The notes beneath the pieces were generated by a model, which worked only from the letters and a program-made list of their open reading frames with translations, was not told the origin of the DNA and searched no databases. Position numbers and translations under genes: made by a program. This document shows, piece after piece, positions 30,193 to 39,541 of a stretch of 64,000 bases of DNA; within the stretch, counting starts at the first letter, position 1; each line of letters begins with the position of its first letter. The stretch comes from Planctomycetota bacterium (GTDB lineage: Bacteria > Planctomycetota > Planctomycetia > Pirellulales > Lacipirellulaceae): positions 239,404 through 303,403 of the forward strand of contig JAJDEF010000012.1 of NCBI GenBank assembly GCA_029259945.1. The letters are read 5' to 3'.

Positions 30193-32382
30193 TCAAGGGC
30201 TCGAGGCTCGCAGATCTTTTCCTTCTAACGCATTGAGAATCCAACTCAGGACTTGCTGCGTCTCTTTGTCCGAGGATTCGCTCGCATTGTAGCGATCGTA
30301 TTGTCGGTGGATTTCTTGCAAACGTAGCTGCTTGCCAAACCGCTCGACGCTAGCCACAAACGATTTCGCTGCTAGCTGTCGTGCTTCGATGGGGTGTACC
30401 CCATCGCTGGCAAAATCAACTAGAGCGACCTGACTTCTCGCAGTACCAACCACCGCAAGTGCTTGGAGCGACGACTCGAGCAGCCCAGGGACGTGCACCG
30501 TTTGGCTTAATACCTTCGCATCACGAAGCAATTCGTCATACGGGTGCCCTTCGCCAAGCAACTGGGCAATCCATCCAATGGCTTGGGCTGCCCGGGCGGT
30601 CCGCTGCTCGGGGGTGGTTTGATCCTCGTCCAGCTGCTTCAGGCGAGCGACAATATCTTGCATTGCCTGTTCACTGTGGGGCCGCGCAACGGCAAACAGT
30701 TTTGAGTCCTCACCAGCAAGATGCCGAGCACGCGCAAGGTTGGGCAGACTACTCAAGATGGCCACCGGCACGCGCGCCGCTTGTTGGCTCGCACGCAACT
30801 GAAAAACGGTCTCTCGCAACTGTGGTTTGCCGATATCGCTGTCGATCAGCAGCAATTCAAGCCTCGTACTGGCCATCGCTGCCTGCAGAGCCCTGCGTCC
30901 CGAGGTTGCGGGGGTCGCCTCGTATCCCACCTCGCGCAACTGGGCAGCCCAATCATCGGCCCGAGATATCACTGAAGATGCGACCACCGCCTGAGCCGGC
31001 CCAGCGCCGGCAGCAAACTCCCAAAGCGCCTTTGGTACCCGGCTCGCTCCAGCAAACGAACGTTGCGGAGCCAATTTCATGATCGCTTCGAGCGCCACAA
31101 ATCGTAGTTTTCGACTGCTATGCCCCAGAGCCTCTGCCAGCGCTGCAGGCCGCTGATCGCCGGGTTTCCAGGGTTCGGTCGTGGCCAACCGGCCAAGTAG
31201 ATTTGTGCATGCAATCGCTGCAGCCACATGATCTTTTCGCAAGGCCTTTGTGAGTGTGGTGCTCAGTTGTGCGCTGCCCATCGATCTGGCCAACTGCTGA
31301 ATCTCTGCCGTAGGTTCCATGCCCAATTGCTGAGATTCTTGATAAGCGTAGATTAGCGCCTGGTGCCGATCTTCTTCATTCGCCCCGGGCAATTGACTCA
31401 GCGAACGAGCGAGTTTGGTGATGGTCATTATCTGGCGCTGATTGGGCGAAACCTTGCGGGTCGAAAATTTGCCCGTTGTGGAATCAAAAGTCCACCATTG
31501 ATAGGAGTCTGCCGCGGGTTGCCAATCGGGGGCCGCCCCATGTTCAAGTTGTTCGATCTCGCGTCGGAACATTGCCCGAGCATCGGCAATCCCCGGTATC
31601 GAGAGTCGCATTTTCTTGAGTGCTAGATTTGCACTCGTCACCATTGCGGGGTCGTTTCCAGCCCCTGCCGTAACGGCCGCCAACCACGGTACCGCATTGC
31701 GAACTTGTAAATAGCCACACAACTCAGCCACATCGCGGCGAAAATGCCCGTGGCCATCTATCAAAGCCGTCACAAGCAGCGGATCGACCGCCGGATGCAG
31801 GTCGGTGAGTGCCAGCATTAAATTCGCGCGCGCCGATTCGTCTTTCGCTTGAGCCAACGCTTCGAGACACGCCTTCGCGCCGTCGACCCCTGTTGCTGCC
31901 AGATCGACCCGCGCTGCTTTGCGGGCTTCTGCTGCGGTGCTGTTGAGGTCGGCAATCAATTTCGCCAGTCGCTGTGGGTCGCGTGCCCGCTGCGAAGCGG
32001 CTTGGATGCATCGACTGACAAGCGATTTTGCCCCCGCAAAGTTTGCAGAGACCTCTCCCTGCTTCTCCAAGCGAGCCAGTTTCAACAAGCGGGCCGTCCC
32101 AAATTTTGCCGCTAGGTCAGCACAGACGGAGTCTTTTAATTTCATGGCAGCCAATGATTTCCAGATTACGGCAGCCACCTCGGCTTCGCCCAGATCAACA
32201 AGCGTCAGCACCGCCGACAATTGGGCTGCTGGGGTTTGGCGCGGAGATTCCAGAATGGTGGCCACGGCTGGACTTCGCTGAGCCGCGCCTGCCAGCAAGG
32301 CTTCGTCAGCCGTTTCTGCAATCGCGCGATTTGCGGCCAACACGACCACGCTCACCACAATCAATCGCCCAAGTAATCTCAT
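30193..32382 (-). CDS. Secreted HEAT-like repeat protein with an embedded receiver-like domain
   Basis: This 729-residue protein has a signal peptide (MRLLGRLIVVSVVVLAANRA, cleavage after AIA) and helical alpha-alpha repeats from about 55 to 460 (segments such as ARKAARVDLAATGVDGAKAC and CTNLLGRLATTE). Residues about 464-582 look like a CheY-type receiver fold: a buried strand LELLLIDSDIG with Asp514/Asp516, GYEATPATSGRRALQAA before it, VPVAILSS after it, and FAVARP at the end. Further helices follow (590-729). Receiver domains are normally cytoplasmic; the signal peptide puts this one outside, so phosphorylation by a kinase is unlikely and it may be used for binding. The gene precedes the sigma-54 regulator by 12 bp. 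Confidence 0.7.
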   Translation of the reverse strand: MRLLGRLIVVSVVVLAANRAIAETADEALLAGAAQRSPAVATILESPRQTPAAQLSAVLTLVDLGEAEVAAVIWKSLAAMKLKDSVCADLAAKFGTARLLKLARLEKQGEVSANFAGAKSLVSRCIQAASQRARDPQRLAKLIADLNSTAAEARKAARVDLAATGVDGAKACLEALAQAKDESARANLMLALTDLHPAVDPLLVTALIDGHGHFRRDVAELCGYLQVRNAVPWLAAVTAGAGNDPAMVTSANLALKKMRLSIPGIADARAMFRREIEQLEHGAAPDWQPAADSYQWWTFDSTTGKFSTRKVSPNQRQIMTITKLARSLSQLPGANEEDRHQALIYAYQESQQLGMEPTAEIQQLARSMGSAQLSTTLTKALRKDHVAAAIACTNLLGRLATTEPWKPGDQRPAALAEALGHSSRKLRFVALEAIMKLAPQRSFAGASRVPKALWEFAAGAGPAQAVVASSVISRADDWAAQLREVGYEATPATSGRRALQAAMASTRLELLLIDSDIGKPQLRETVFQLRASQQAARVPVAILSSLPNLARARHLAGEDSKLFAVARPHSEQAMQDIVARLKQLDEDQTTPEQRTARAAQAIGWIAQLLGEGHPYDELLRDAKVLSQTVHVPGLLESSLQALAVVGTARSQVALVDFASDGVHPIEARQLAAKSFVASVERFGKQLRLQEIHRQYDRYNASESSDKETQQVLSWILNALEGKDLRASSP

Positions 32383-32413
32383 AACGAAACACCCCTCATC
32401 CCCAACTCCGCCC

Positions 32414-33802
32414 CTAATTCTTCAGCCGCTCTTGCCACATGGCCACCTGTTTTGCGACTTCAGCCGGAGCGGTTGATCCATAACTACAAAACGCCGCCAC
32501 GGCCTGTTCGACTCCTAATACCGCGAAAACTTTTTCGTCGAGCGATTCGTGTGCCGACTGAAATGTCGATAGCGGCAGCCCTGCCAAAGGGACGCCTTGC
32601 TTCATCGCGACTGCGACCAAGTTGCCAATGATCTCATGCGCCGTCCGCTGCGGAATTCCCAAGCCGATGAGATATTCCATCAACGTCGTCGCGTCTAAAT
32701 AGCCCCGGTCCAGCCCCTCGGCAATCACTTCGCGATTGAGCTCTGCGCCGGTGACCACCGCTGCCGCCATTTCCAAACAAGCGAGGACCGTCTCTGCCGA
32801 GTCGAAAACCCTCTCTTTGTCTTCCTGCAAATCGCGGTTGTAGGCTAGCGGCAGACCCTTCACCAACACCAGCAAACTCTGCAAATTGCCCACCACACGG
32901 GCCGTTTTGCCTCGTGTTAGTTCTAGTACGTCCGGGTTAATCTTCTGAGGCATAATCGACGAGCCGGTGCAGTAGGCCTGGGGCAGCGTCAAAAAATTAA
33001 ATTCGATCGTCGACCACAGAATCCATTCTTCGGCCCAAGTGCTCAGATGCTCGGCCACTAGGGTCAGCACAAAGGCAAACTCAATTGCAAAATCTCGATC
33101 GCTCGACGAGTCGAGGCTATTCGCTACGAGGCCTTCAAAACCCAGTTCGTCGGCCACCATTTGTCGGTCAATCTTGATCGTCGTTCCCGCTAGCGCAGCG
33201 GTGCCCAACGGCAATTGATTCACCCGCGTGCGGCAATCGGTGAGCCGTGTTCGATCTCGCTCTAGCTTTTCGCAGTACGCCAGCCAGTAATGATTGGCCA
33301 ACACCGGTTGCGCCCGTTGCAGATGGGTGTAGCCGGGCAAAATGACGTCGGCGTCTCGCTCGCACCGACCTACAAATGCTGCTTGCAGCTCCACGAGTCG
33401 TGTGTCGATGGCGTCGATCGCATCCCGAATCCAGAGCCGAAAGTCGGTCGACACCTGATCGTTGCGGCTGCGCCCGGTGTGCAATTTTCGACCAACGTCG
33501 CCAATCCGTTCGATCAGCGCCCGCTCGATGTTCATGTGGACGTCTTCGAGCTCGGTGCGAAAAACAAAGCGTCCGTCGGCAATCTCGCTGCCGATTTGCT
33601 CCAGGCCGTCAACAATCTGCTGACATTCCCCCTCGGTCAGAACCCCGGTAGTGGCCAACATTCGGGCATGGGCGGTCGAGCCACGTACATCTTGCGCAGA
33701 GAGCCGGTGGTCGAAGCTGACGCTTTCGGTGAACTTTTCGACACGCGGATCGGTGTCCCCGTCAAACACGCCACCCCAAGGTTTATTTTGATCTTTTGAC
33801 AC
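32414..33802 (-). CDS. argH: Argininosuccinate lyase
   Basis: ArgH splits argininosuccinate to arginine and fumarate, the last arginine step. It has 462 residues from the GTG at 33802 (usual length about 460). The N-terminus is VSKDQNKPWGGVFDGDTDP, the active-site regions are TGRSRNDQVSTDFRLW, the catalytic histidine region is GYTHLQRAQPVLANHYWLAY, and the fumarase-family signature is GSSIMPQKINPDVLELTRG. A longer upstream frame to 33997 adds 65 hydrophobic residues that do not belong. Divergent from the small gene at 34021. No other arg genes are adjacent, but carB (arginine/pyrimidine) is 1.7 kb away. Confidence 0.96.
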   Translation of the reverse strand: MSKDQNKPWGGVFDGDTDPRVEKFTESVSFDHRLSAQDVRGSTAHARMLATTGVLTEGECQQIVDGLEQIGSEIADGRFVFRTELEDVHMNIERALIERIGDVGRKLHTGRSRNDQVSTDFRLWIRDAIDAIDTRLVELQAAFVGRCERDADVILPGYTHLQRAQPVLANHYWLAYCEKLERDRTRLTDCRTRVNQLPLGTAALAGTTIKIDRQMVADELGFEGLVANSLDSSSDRDFAIEFAFVLTLVAEHLSTWAEEWILWSTIEFNFLTLPQAYCTGSSIMPQKINPDVLELTRGKTARVVGNLQSLLVLVKGLPLAYNRDLQEDKERVFDSAETVLACLEMAAAVVTGAELNREVIAEGLDRGYLDATTLMEYLIGLGIPQRTAHEIIGNLVAVAMKQGVPLAGLPLSTFQSAHESLDEKVFAVLGVEQAVAAFCSYGSTAPAEVAKQVAMWQERLKN

Positions 33803-34020
33803 AACAGAACCAGACACAGGCAGAATAGGCAAGTTCGCAAACACCTTTACAGTAAGTGGTTTAGGTGGCCGAGTCAATCTGCCGAAGGCACCCAACGCCC
33901 AAAAATTAGGCAGCCAGAAATATGGATTTTCCCAAGAAAGGGCCCCCACCAACGAACTAACGAGCGAATCGATTAAGATAACCGACAGCTTGCTCAAATT
34001 TTCGAACCAGGAGATCCAAG

Positions 34021-34260
34021 ATGCTTGAATTAGCGAAAGAAATTCTACGGATACCTACCCCGTTTAACTTTCTTGTCGCCGTCGTACTGATTTACTGCTG
34101 TGCGGAAGTCATCACCAGCATCGCCAAGCAGATCCGTAAATTTGCAGGCCAGCGCTTAGAACTTGATTTCAAGCGAGAATTGCTCGACCGAGGCATGTCG
34201 ATCGACGAAGTCGAACGGATGGTCGCCGCCAAGTCGAACTCGGCCAACGAGTCGGAATAG
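34021..34260 (+). CDS. Small single-pass membrane protein
   Basis: This 79-residue protein has one hydrophobic segment (FNFLVAVVLIYCCAEVITSI, about 15-34) followed by a charged helical tail (DFKRELLDRGMSIDEVERMV). The start is supported by CAGGAGATCCAAG directly before the ATG. The tail motif RGMSIDEVERMV resembles SHOCT-like or short regulatory helices, but no family is certain. It is divergent from argH. Confidence 0.72.
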   Translation: MLELAKEILRIPTPFNFLVAVVLIYCCAEVITSIAKQIRKFAGQRLELDFKRELLDRGMSIDEVERMVAAKSNSANESE

Positions 34261-34266
34261 CTCTTC

Positions 34267-34386
34267 TCATTGCCGAGCCAGCGTAGCCCAGGACTTTCGG
34301 CCAACGACGTATCCGTCGGCTGCCGATGTGACCGCTGTACCTAGCGACCATGCCAGGGTCAACAGCAGCGATTTGTTAGTCCACAT
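34267..34386 (-). CDS. Possible 39-residue secreted peptide
   Basis: A short frame starts with ATG overlapping the last 11 nt of the YcxB-like gene. Its product, MWTNKSLLLTLAWSLGTAVT then SAADGYVVGRKSWATLARQ, looks like a signal peptide (cleavage after SAA) leaving a mature part of about 16 residues. It is convergent with the 34021 gene, with a 6-bp gap between stops. The evidence is only hydrophobic pattern plus tight overlap, so this is tentative. Confidence 0.35.
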   Translation of the reverse strand: MWTNKSLLLTLAWSLGTAVTSAADGYVVGRKSWATLARQ

Positions 34387-34909
34387 AGCAGTGTCTCTCG
34401 ATCTTGGTCTTTGCAAGCTCGACGAATCTCTCGATCTCCGCGTCGCTCGCGAAACCATGATGAGGCAGCCAGTGATACATCTGGTCGATCGGATAAAGCA
34501 TCATTCCGTTGGGCGTGCACACCACCTTGGCGAACGCCTGCCAAGTAATTTCGGTCTGACCGAGCACGCTCCCTGCAAATATCTTTTCGCTGCCAACCTG
34601 CCACTCAATCTCGATGTCTCGGTCTGGACGCTTACTGAACTGTCGGCGAGTCCACCAGCGACGCTCGAACGGTCTCACTACGAACCAGTAGCTCCCCAGG
34701 ACCAAGCATCCAATGATAACTGGCAATGGAGCTTTGCCTGACGGTCCAGCTGTAAACAGCATCAAAACTCCGCCGAACAAGATGAAGCCGATAATGAAAT
34801 TCAGACCGAGTCGAAGAATTGGACGGCAGATGTGGCGGAAATGGTAACGATGCGCCTGAAGCAACTCATCGGCCGTCCAACGAAATCGAATTGTGATTGT
34901 TTGGTCCAT
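34376..34909 (-). CDS. YcxB-like membrane protein
   Basis: This 177-residue protein has two adjacent hydrophobic segments (LNFIIGFILFGGVLMLFTAG and LPVIIGCLVLGSYWFVV, about 36-80) and a C-terminal cytoplasmic-type domain (ITWQAFAKVVCTPNGMMLYP, then IDQMYHWLPHHGF) that fits the YcxB-like C-terminal domain (PF14317): a W..F.KV...NGMMLYP pattern followed by LP. Its function is unknown. Start ATG at 34909; a DnaA-box-like repeat lies just upstream. Confidence 0.78.
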   Translation of the reverse strand: MDQTITIRFRWTADELLQAHRYHFRHICRPILRLGLNFIIGFILFGGVLMLFTAGPSGKAPLPVIIGCLVLGSYWFVVRPFERRWWTRRQFSKRPDRDIEIEWQVGSEKIFAGSVLGQTEITWQAFAKVVCTPNGMMLYPIDQMYHWLPHHGFASDAEIERFVELAKTKIERHCYVD

Positions 34910-34940
34910 GACGTGCTAGGTGACCTAACTTGTAAGTCGT

Positions 34941-34999
34941 TACAAAAAATGTAGATACGTCCCGATAAGACCTGCTTATCTACAAAAAATGTGGATAAG
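34941..34999. repeat. Direct repeat carrying DnaA-box-like sites
   Basis: TACAAAAAATGTAGATA (34941-34957) and TACAAAAAATGTGGATA (34981-34997) are near-identical and spaced exactly 40 bp. They contain TTATCTACA (34976-34984, plus, 8/9 DnaA box) and a perfect DnaA box TTATCCACA on the minus strand (34998-34990), facing each other. Each copy also has a TACA-N5-TGTA type dyad. Located upstream of the YcxB-like gene. It could be an extra DnaA-binding site or a regulator site. Confidence 0.6.
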
Positions 35000-35193
35000 T
35001 GGAAGCTTCCATCGTAGCAAAATCCAGTACTTGTCATCTACCAGCGGTGTGACTCACTTTCTGTAGATCCAGAATCCCGAAACTTCTTCGGATTCATCGA
35101 CCGAACGCACGAAATAGACCTATCGCAACTCGCTCAGGAGTGACCCTCCTTGGCTGCTAAGCGTGCATTTTTACACGACTCTGGGCGGGGCCC

Positions 35194-35364
35194 TTACCTT
35201 GCCACCGGGTGCCGGGAGTCGAGATTAAATAGCATGCGTTGCTTGGGGCCATCTTCCTCGGTAAACCAATCGGTGGGCGGAAGTGTGGGTTCTTGAGCGA
35301 TCAAAGCCTGGGCGATTAGGCCGATCCCTAAAAGCAGAATCGTTTGCCAGCCACTTGAAGCCAT
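35194..35364 (-). CDS. Small secreted/membrane protein (56 residues)
   Basis: An intact 56-codon frame between the DnaA-box repeat and carB. The product starts [20 protein letters not shown], a signal-peptide-like hydrophobic stretch (cleavage probably after LIA), and continues [20 protein letters not shown] with a basic C-terminus ending HPVAR. AAGGGCG precedes the ATG. It is divergent from carB; the leader between them (35365-35481) holds nothing else I can name. The rest of the stretch 34910-35193 contains only the repeat at 34941-34999. Confidence 0.6.
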   Translation of the reverse strand: MASSGWQTILLLGIGLIAQALIAQEPTLPPTDWFTEEDGPKQRMLFNLDSRHPVAR

Positions 35365-35481
35365 CGCCCTTGGCGGGCTACGATAGAGCGATTTTACGCC
35401 TATTTCGATGCCTCGCCGGCGATCTGTAAGATCGCGGCTATTGTTCCCTTGATCCTAGCCCCCAGCTCCTGGCCCCTATCC

Positions 35482-38400
35482 ATGCCTCGTCGCGACGATA
35501 TCCGCCGTATTTTGATCATTGGCTCTGGCCCCATTGTGATTGGTCAGGCTTGTGAGTTCGACTATTCCGGCACGCAAGCGTGCAAGGCCCTTCGCGAGGA
35601 GGGTTACGAGGTGGTGCTCGTCAACTCGAATCCGGCCACGATTATGACCGATCCATCGACGGCCGACCGCACCTATATCGAGCCGTTGACTTGGGAAATG
35701 GTCGAAAAAGTGATCGAAGCCGAACGTCCCGACGCGCTGTTGCCAACCCTGGGCGGCCAGACGGGGTTGAACGTGGCTATGGATTTAGCCCAGCACGGCG
35801 TGCTCGAGAAGTATGGCGTCGAGATGATCGGGGCGAACGCCGACGTAATCGACAAGGCCGAGAGCCGCGAACGATTTAAGAAGGCGATGAAGAAAATCGG
35901 GCTCGATGTCTGCCGAGGCAAGACCGTGACCACAATCGAGCAGGCGCGCGAGTTGGTCGAAGAGATCGGCATGCCGGCGGTGGTGCGGCCGAGCTTTACG
36001 ATGGGTGGCAGCGGCTCGGCCATTGCCTACAACCGTTCGGAATTCGACCAACTAGTGCTCCGTGGACTCGCTCTTTCGCCCACTACCGAGGTGCTGATCG
36101 AAGAGTCGATCATCGGTTGGAAAGAGTATGAGATGGAGGTGATGCGCGACGCAGACGACAACGTCGTGATTATTTGCTCGATCGAGAATTTCGACCCGAT
36201 GGGCATCCATACGGGCGATTCCATTACCGTTGCGCCGTCTCAAACGCTCTCGGACAAAGAATATCAGCGGATGCGAGATGCTAGTCTAGCGGTGATTCGC
36301 GAGATTGGCGTCGAGACGGGCGGTTCCAACATCCAGTTTGCCACGAATCCAGATGACGGGCGGATGATCGTCATCGAGATGAACCCGCGGGTTAGCCGTT
36401 CTAGCGCGCTGGCCTCGAAAGCGACCGGTTTTCCGATCGCAAAAATCGCAGCGAAGTTAGCGGTTGGCTACCGTTTGCATGAACTACCAAACGATATTAC
36501 TCGTGAGACCACGGCTTGCTTCGAACCGACGATTGACTACGTGGTCACCAAGATTCCACGTTTCGCCTTCGAAAAATTTCCCGAAGCCGACGACACGCTC
36601 ACGACACAAATGAAAAGTGTCGGCGAAACGATGGCTATCGGGAGCACGTTTAAGGAATCGTTCCAGAAGGCTTTGCGAGGGCTAGAAGTCGGCAGCTTTG
36701 GGTTCGGCTGCGATGGCAGCGATCTATGGGGGACCGACGAGCAACCAGATGAAACCGAGATCAAAGAAAAACTGTCTCGTCCTGGGCCACAGCGAGTGTG
36801 GTACCTGCGCTACGCCATCAAGAGCGGGATGACCGTCGAGCAAATTCATGAAATCACCCACATCGATCCCTGGTTCTTAGATAACTTGCTAGAGATTGTC
36901 GAAACCGAAGACGCGATTCGCGAGCAGGGTTCTTTAGATCAAGTTCCGCCGGCACTCCTGCGAACGGCCAAGCGGTTTGGTTTCGCCGATCGCCAACTCG
37001 CGACCATGCTCACCTCAACCGAGAGTGAGGTTCGCACCCATCGCCTGGAAATTGGTATTCGCAGCACCTTTAAGTCGGTCGACACCTGCGCGGCAGAGTT
37101 CGAGGCTTACACACCGTACTTTTATTCCACGTACGAAACCGAGGACGAGGTTCCCGCCAAGCCAGAAGGTGGCAAGCGCATCATGATTCTTGGCGGTGGG
37201 CCGAACCGTATTGGGCAGGGGATCGAGTTCGACTATTGCTGTTGTCATGCGAGTTTTGCGCTCCGCGAGTTGGGCATTGAATCGGTGATGGTCAATTCGA
37301 ATCCCGAGACGGTAAGCACCGACTACGACACGAGCGACCTGTTGTTCTTCGAACCGCTCACGGTCGAAGATGTGCTCAATATTTGCGACCGCGTGCAGCC
37401 CGATGGCGTGATTGTGCAATTCGGGGGTCAGACGCCGCTCAACTTGGCGCGTGCTCTTCAAAATGCCGGCGTGCCGATTATCGGTACGAGCGTCGATGCC
37501 ATCGAGGGTGCCGAAGATCGCGAGAAGTTCCAGCAGATGTTAGAGCGACTGGGCCTAAAACAGCCCGCCAACGGCATTGCTCGCACGATGGATCAGGCAC
37601 GACAGATTGCTGCAAAAATTGATTACCCCCTGTTGGTGCGACCAAGTTTTGTGCTCGGCGGCCGCGCGATGGAGATTTGCTACGACCAATCGCAACTCGA
37701 AAAATATGTGGCCGAGGCATTCATCGTAGCCCAGGGGCAACCGGTGCTCCTTGATCGCTTCTTGGAAAGTGCTACCGAGGTCGATGTCGACGCCGTCTGC
37801 GATGGAACCGATGTTATTGTGCCGGGCATTCTGGAACACATCGAAGAAGCAGGCGTCCATTCGGGTGACTCGGCCTGTGCCATCCCGCCCTACAGCTTGC
37901 CTGGGCCCGTCGTGAAAGAACTGCGCGACGCGACCGAAGCGATGGCCCGCGAACTTAATGTGATTGGCTTGATGAACGTCCAATTTGCCGTGAAGTGGGA
38001 GGAGGCGCAAGTTGCGAGTCGCGAGTCGCGAGAAAACGACCCCGACTCGAATAACTCGCGCCTAGCGCCTAGCACCTCCCAACTCCCCGTCGTCTACGTG
38101 ATTGAGGTCAACCCGCGTGCTAGCCGAACGGTTCCGTTTGTCGCCAAGGCGACCGGGATGCCGGTGGCAAAGATCGCAGCCAAGGTGATGGCCGGCGTTT
38201 CGCTGGCAGAGCAGGGGGTGACCGAAGACCCCATCCCGAGCCATGTTTCGGTGAAGGAAAGCGTCTTTCCGTTTAATAAATTTGCGGGCGTAGATATCGT
38301 GCTCGGCCCCGAAATGCGTTCGACCGGCGAAGTCATGGGCATCAGCTCACGGTTTAGCATTGCTTTTGCAAAAAGCCAACTGGCTGCCGGCACGGTTTTG

Positions 38401-38814
38401 CCGACGTCTGGCAATGTTTTTGTCAGCGTGGCCAAACGCGCCAAGGGCCCCATTGTCGACCTAGCGCGTCGGCTTCACGAAATGAATTTCACACTGCTAG
38501 CCACAGATGGCACCGCCAAGGCACTCGACGCAGCAAAGATTCCCTCGCGACCCGTGAAAAAAATTCACGAGGGGCATCCGAACTTGCTCGACTTTCTCAC
38601 GGATGGCGAAGTCGCCCTGGTCATGAACACACCACGCGGAAAAGGTGCCCGTACCGACGAGGGAATCATCCGCGCCGCCGCTGTGCAAGCGGGCGTGCCT
38701 TGCATTACCACTCTCGAAGCTGCCACCGCCGCGGTGATGGCGATGGAAGCACTCCGCGAAGAAGAGATGACCGTCCAAGCACTGCAAGATCGGTTCGCGG
38801 CAGTTACGCAGTAG
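35482..38814 (+). CDS. carB: Carbamoyl-phosphate synthase large subunit
   Basis: CarB makes carbamoyl phosphate for arginine and pyrimidines from ammonia, bicarbonate and two ATP. The protein has 1110 residues from the ATG at 35482 (E. coli 1073). The two ATP-grasp halves are clear: [20 protein letters not shown] near the N-terminus and [20 protein letters not shown] at about 573, each followed by [10 protein letters not shown] or [13 protein letters not shown] motifs. The C-terminal allosteric domain ends [15 protein letters not shown] segment of about 30 residues ([20 protein letters not shown] region, before [12 protein letters not shown]) is extra and seems to be derived from a dispersed repeat. 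Confidence 0.96.
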   Translation: MPRRDDIRRILIIGSGPIVIGQACEFDYSGTQACKALREEGYEVVLVNSNPATIMTDPSTADRTYIEPLTWEMVEKVIEAERPDALLPTLGGQTGLNVAMDLAQHGVLEKYGVEMIGANADVIDKAESRERFKKAMKKIGLDVCRGKTVTTIEQARELVEEIGMPAVVRPSFTMGGSGSAIAYNRSEFDQLVLRGLALSPTTEVLIEESIIGWKEYEMEVMRDADDNVVIICSIENFDPMGIHTGDSITVAPSQTLSDKEYQRMRDASLAVIREIGVETGGSNIQFATNPDDGRMIVIEMNPRVSRSSALASKATGFPIAKIAAKLAVGYRLHELPNDITRETTACFEPTIDYVVTKIPRFAFEKFPEADDTLTTQMKSVGETMAIGSTFKESFQKALRGLEVGSFGFGCDGSDLWGTDEQPDETEIKEKLSRPGPQRVWYLRYAIKSGMTVEQIHEITHIDPWFLDNLLEIVETEDAIREQGSLDQVPPALLRTAKRFGFADRQLATMLTSTESEVRTHRLEIGIRSTFKSVDTCAAEFEAYTPYFYSTYETEDEVPAKPEGGKRIMILGGGPNRIGQGIEFDYCCCHASFALRELGIESVMVNSNPETVSTDYDTSDLLFFEPLTVEDVLNICDRVQPDGVIVQFGGQTPLNLARALQNAGVPIIGTSVDAIEGAEDREKFQQMLERLGLKQPANGIARTMDQARQIAAKIDYPLLVRPSFVLGGRAMEICYDQSQLEKYVAEAFIVAQGQPVLLDRFLESATEVDVDAVCDGTDVIVPGILEHIEEAGVHSGDSACAIPPYSLPGPVVKELRDATEAMARELNVIGLMNVQFAVKWEEAQVASRESRENDPDSNNSRLAPSTSQLPVVYVIEVNPRASRTVPFVAKATGMPVAKIAAKVMAGVSLAEQGVTEDPIPSHVSVKESVFPFNKFAGVDIVLGPEMRSTGEVMGISSRFSIAFAKSQLAAGTVLPTSGNVFVSVAKRAKGPIVDLARRLHEMNFTLLATDGTAKALDAAKIPSRPVKKIHEGHPNLLDFLTDGEVALVMNTPRGKGARTDEGIIRAAAVQAGVPCITTLEAATAAVMAMEALREEEMTVQALQDRFAAVTQ
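38007..38090 (+). repeat. Repeat-derived in-frame insertion in carB
   Basis: The DNA is GTTGCGAGTCGCGAGTCGCG, followed about 30 nt later by AACTCGCGCCTAGCGCCTAG. Similar text appears outside genes: CTCGCGCCTAGCAC at about 25625 and GAGTCGCGAGTCGAGAGG near 59289. The corresponding peptide is an unusual segment in the second carB half. It looks like a short palindromic repeat that entered the gene in frame. Confidence 0.6.
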
Positions 38815-38876
38815 CGCCGAAAAACGCCTAATAATTCGCTGGGCGTATTCAGATGGTTCGTGGTATATTAGCTCTC

Positions 38877-39482
38877 ATGGCTACCGGCACATTCCATTTC
38901 GAGCAGTTTGATGCGTTCTCGCCCTACACGGTCGCAGGGCCGTACCGCGCTGCCGATTATTGGAAGTTGCCCGAGGGAGAGCCGGTCGAACTTATTCGAG
39001 GAAGACTCATGATGTCACCAAGCCCCACGCCATTACATCAAGTCCTCGTAGGCCGATTATTTCAACTCTTGCAGGACGCGGCAGATCGAGCAGAAGGGTT
39101 GACCATTCTCTCGCCGATGGACGTCATATTTTCTGACGACACAATTTTGCAACCGGATCTGCTTTACATTGCCAAAGATCGTCGCAGCATTGTTGCCGAT
39201 CGCGTGGAAGGACCGCCCGATTTGGTGATCGAAATTCTTTCGCCGGGAACAGATCGACGTGATCGGACTGAAAAACTTGACCTCTACGCCAAGTATGGCG
39301 TCGCCGAGTATTGGATTGTCGATCCAGCCGCCCAGCTGTTTGAGTTTTTGACACTCGACCAAGGTCGGTATGTCGTGACCCAGCCGGCGAATGATTGTTA
39401 TCAATCGCCTCGCCTGCCAGAAGTCGAAATCGACCTGGCGGCTTTCTGGCAAGAAGTTGATCGACGACTGCCGAAGAAATGA
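38877..39482 (+). CDS. Uma2-family PD-(D/E)XK endonuclease-like protein, copy 1
   Basis: This 201-residue protein belongs to the Uma2 (DUF820) family, predicted restriction-like nucleases. Key residues: ELIRGRLMMSPSPTPLH, the PD of ILQPDLLYI, E of DLVIEILSPGTDRRD, and the conserved KLDLYAKYGVAEYWIVDP. I used the ATG at 38877; a second one at 38853 adds 8 residues. The last 27 residues are identical in copy 2. The stop overlaps the ATG of a short truncated relic of the downstream membrane-protein gene. The biological target is unknown; these families are abundant in planctomycetes and cyanobacteria. Confidence 0.9.
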   Translation: MATGTFHFEQFDAFSPYTVAGPYRAADYWKLPEGEPVELIRGRLMMSPSPTPLHQVLVGRLFQLLQDAADRAEGLTILSPMDVIFSDDTILQPDLLYIAKDRRSIVADRVEGPPDLVIEILSPGTDRRDRTEKLDLYAKYGVAEYWIVDPAAQLFEFLTLDQGRYVVTQPANDCYQSPRLPEVEIDLAAFWQEVDRRLPKK

Positions 39483-39541
39483 GCAAGCCGACCGAAAATA
39501 CTGGACGCTTGGTTGCCTCACGCGTTACAATCAAACCATGA
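39479..39541 (+). pseudogene. Truncated relic of the membrane-protein gene (20 codons)
   Basis: Directly after Uma2 copy 1 the sequence ATGAGCAAGCCGACCGAAAA resembles the start of the membrane-protein gene at 40140 (ATGAGCGAGCAGGCCGAAAA). It reads MSKPTENTGRLVASRVTIKP and stops at TGA, whose overlap with the ATG of Uma2 copy 2 is again ATGA. This is best explained by a duplication of an Uma2-membrane unit with most of the first membrane gene deleted. Confidence 0.6.

Noticed and set aside
33803..33997. N-terminal extension of ArgH
   Set aside because: Hydrophobic text unrelated to the family; GTG at 33802 gives the normal length.
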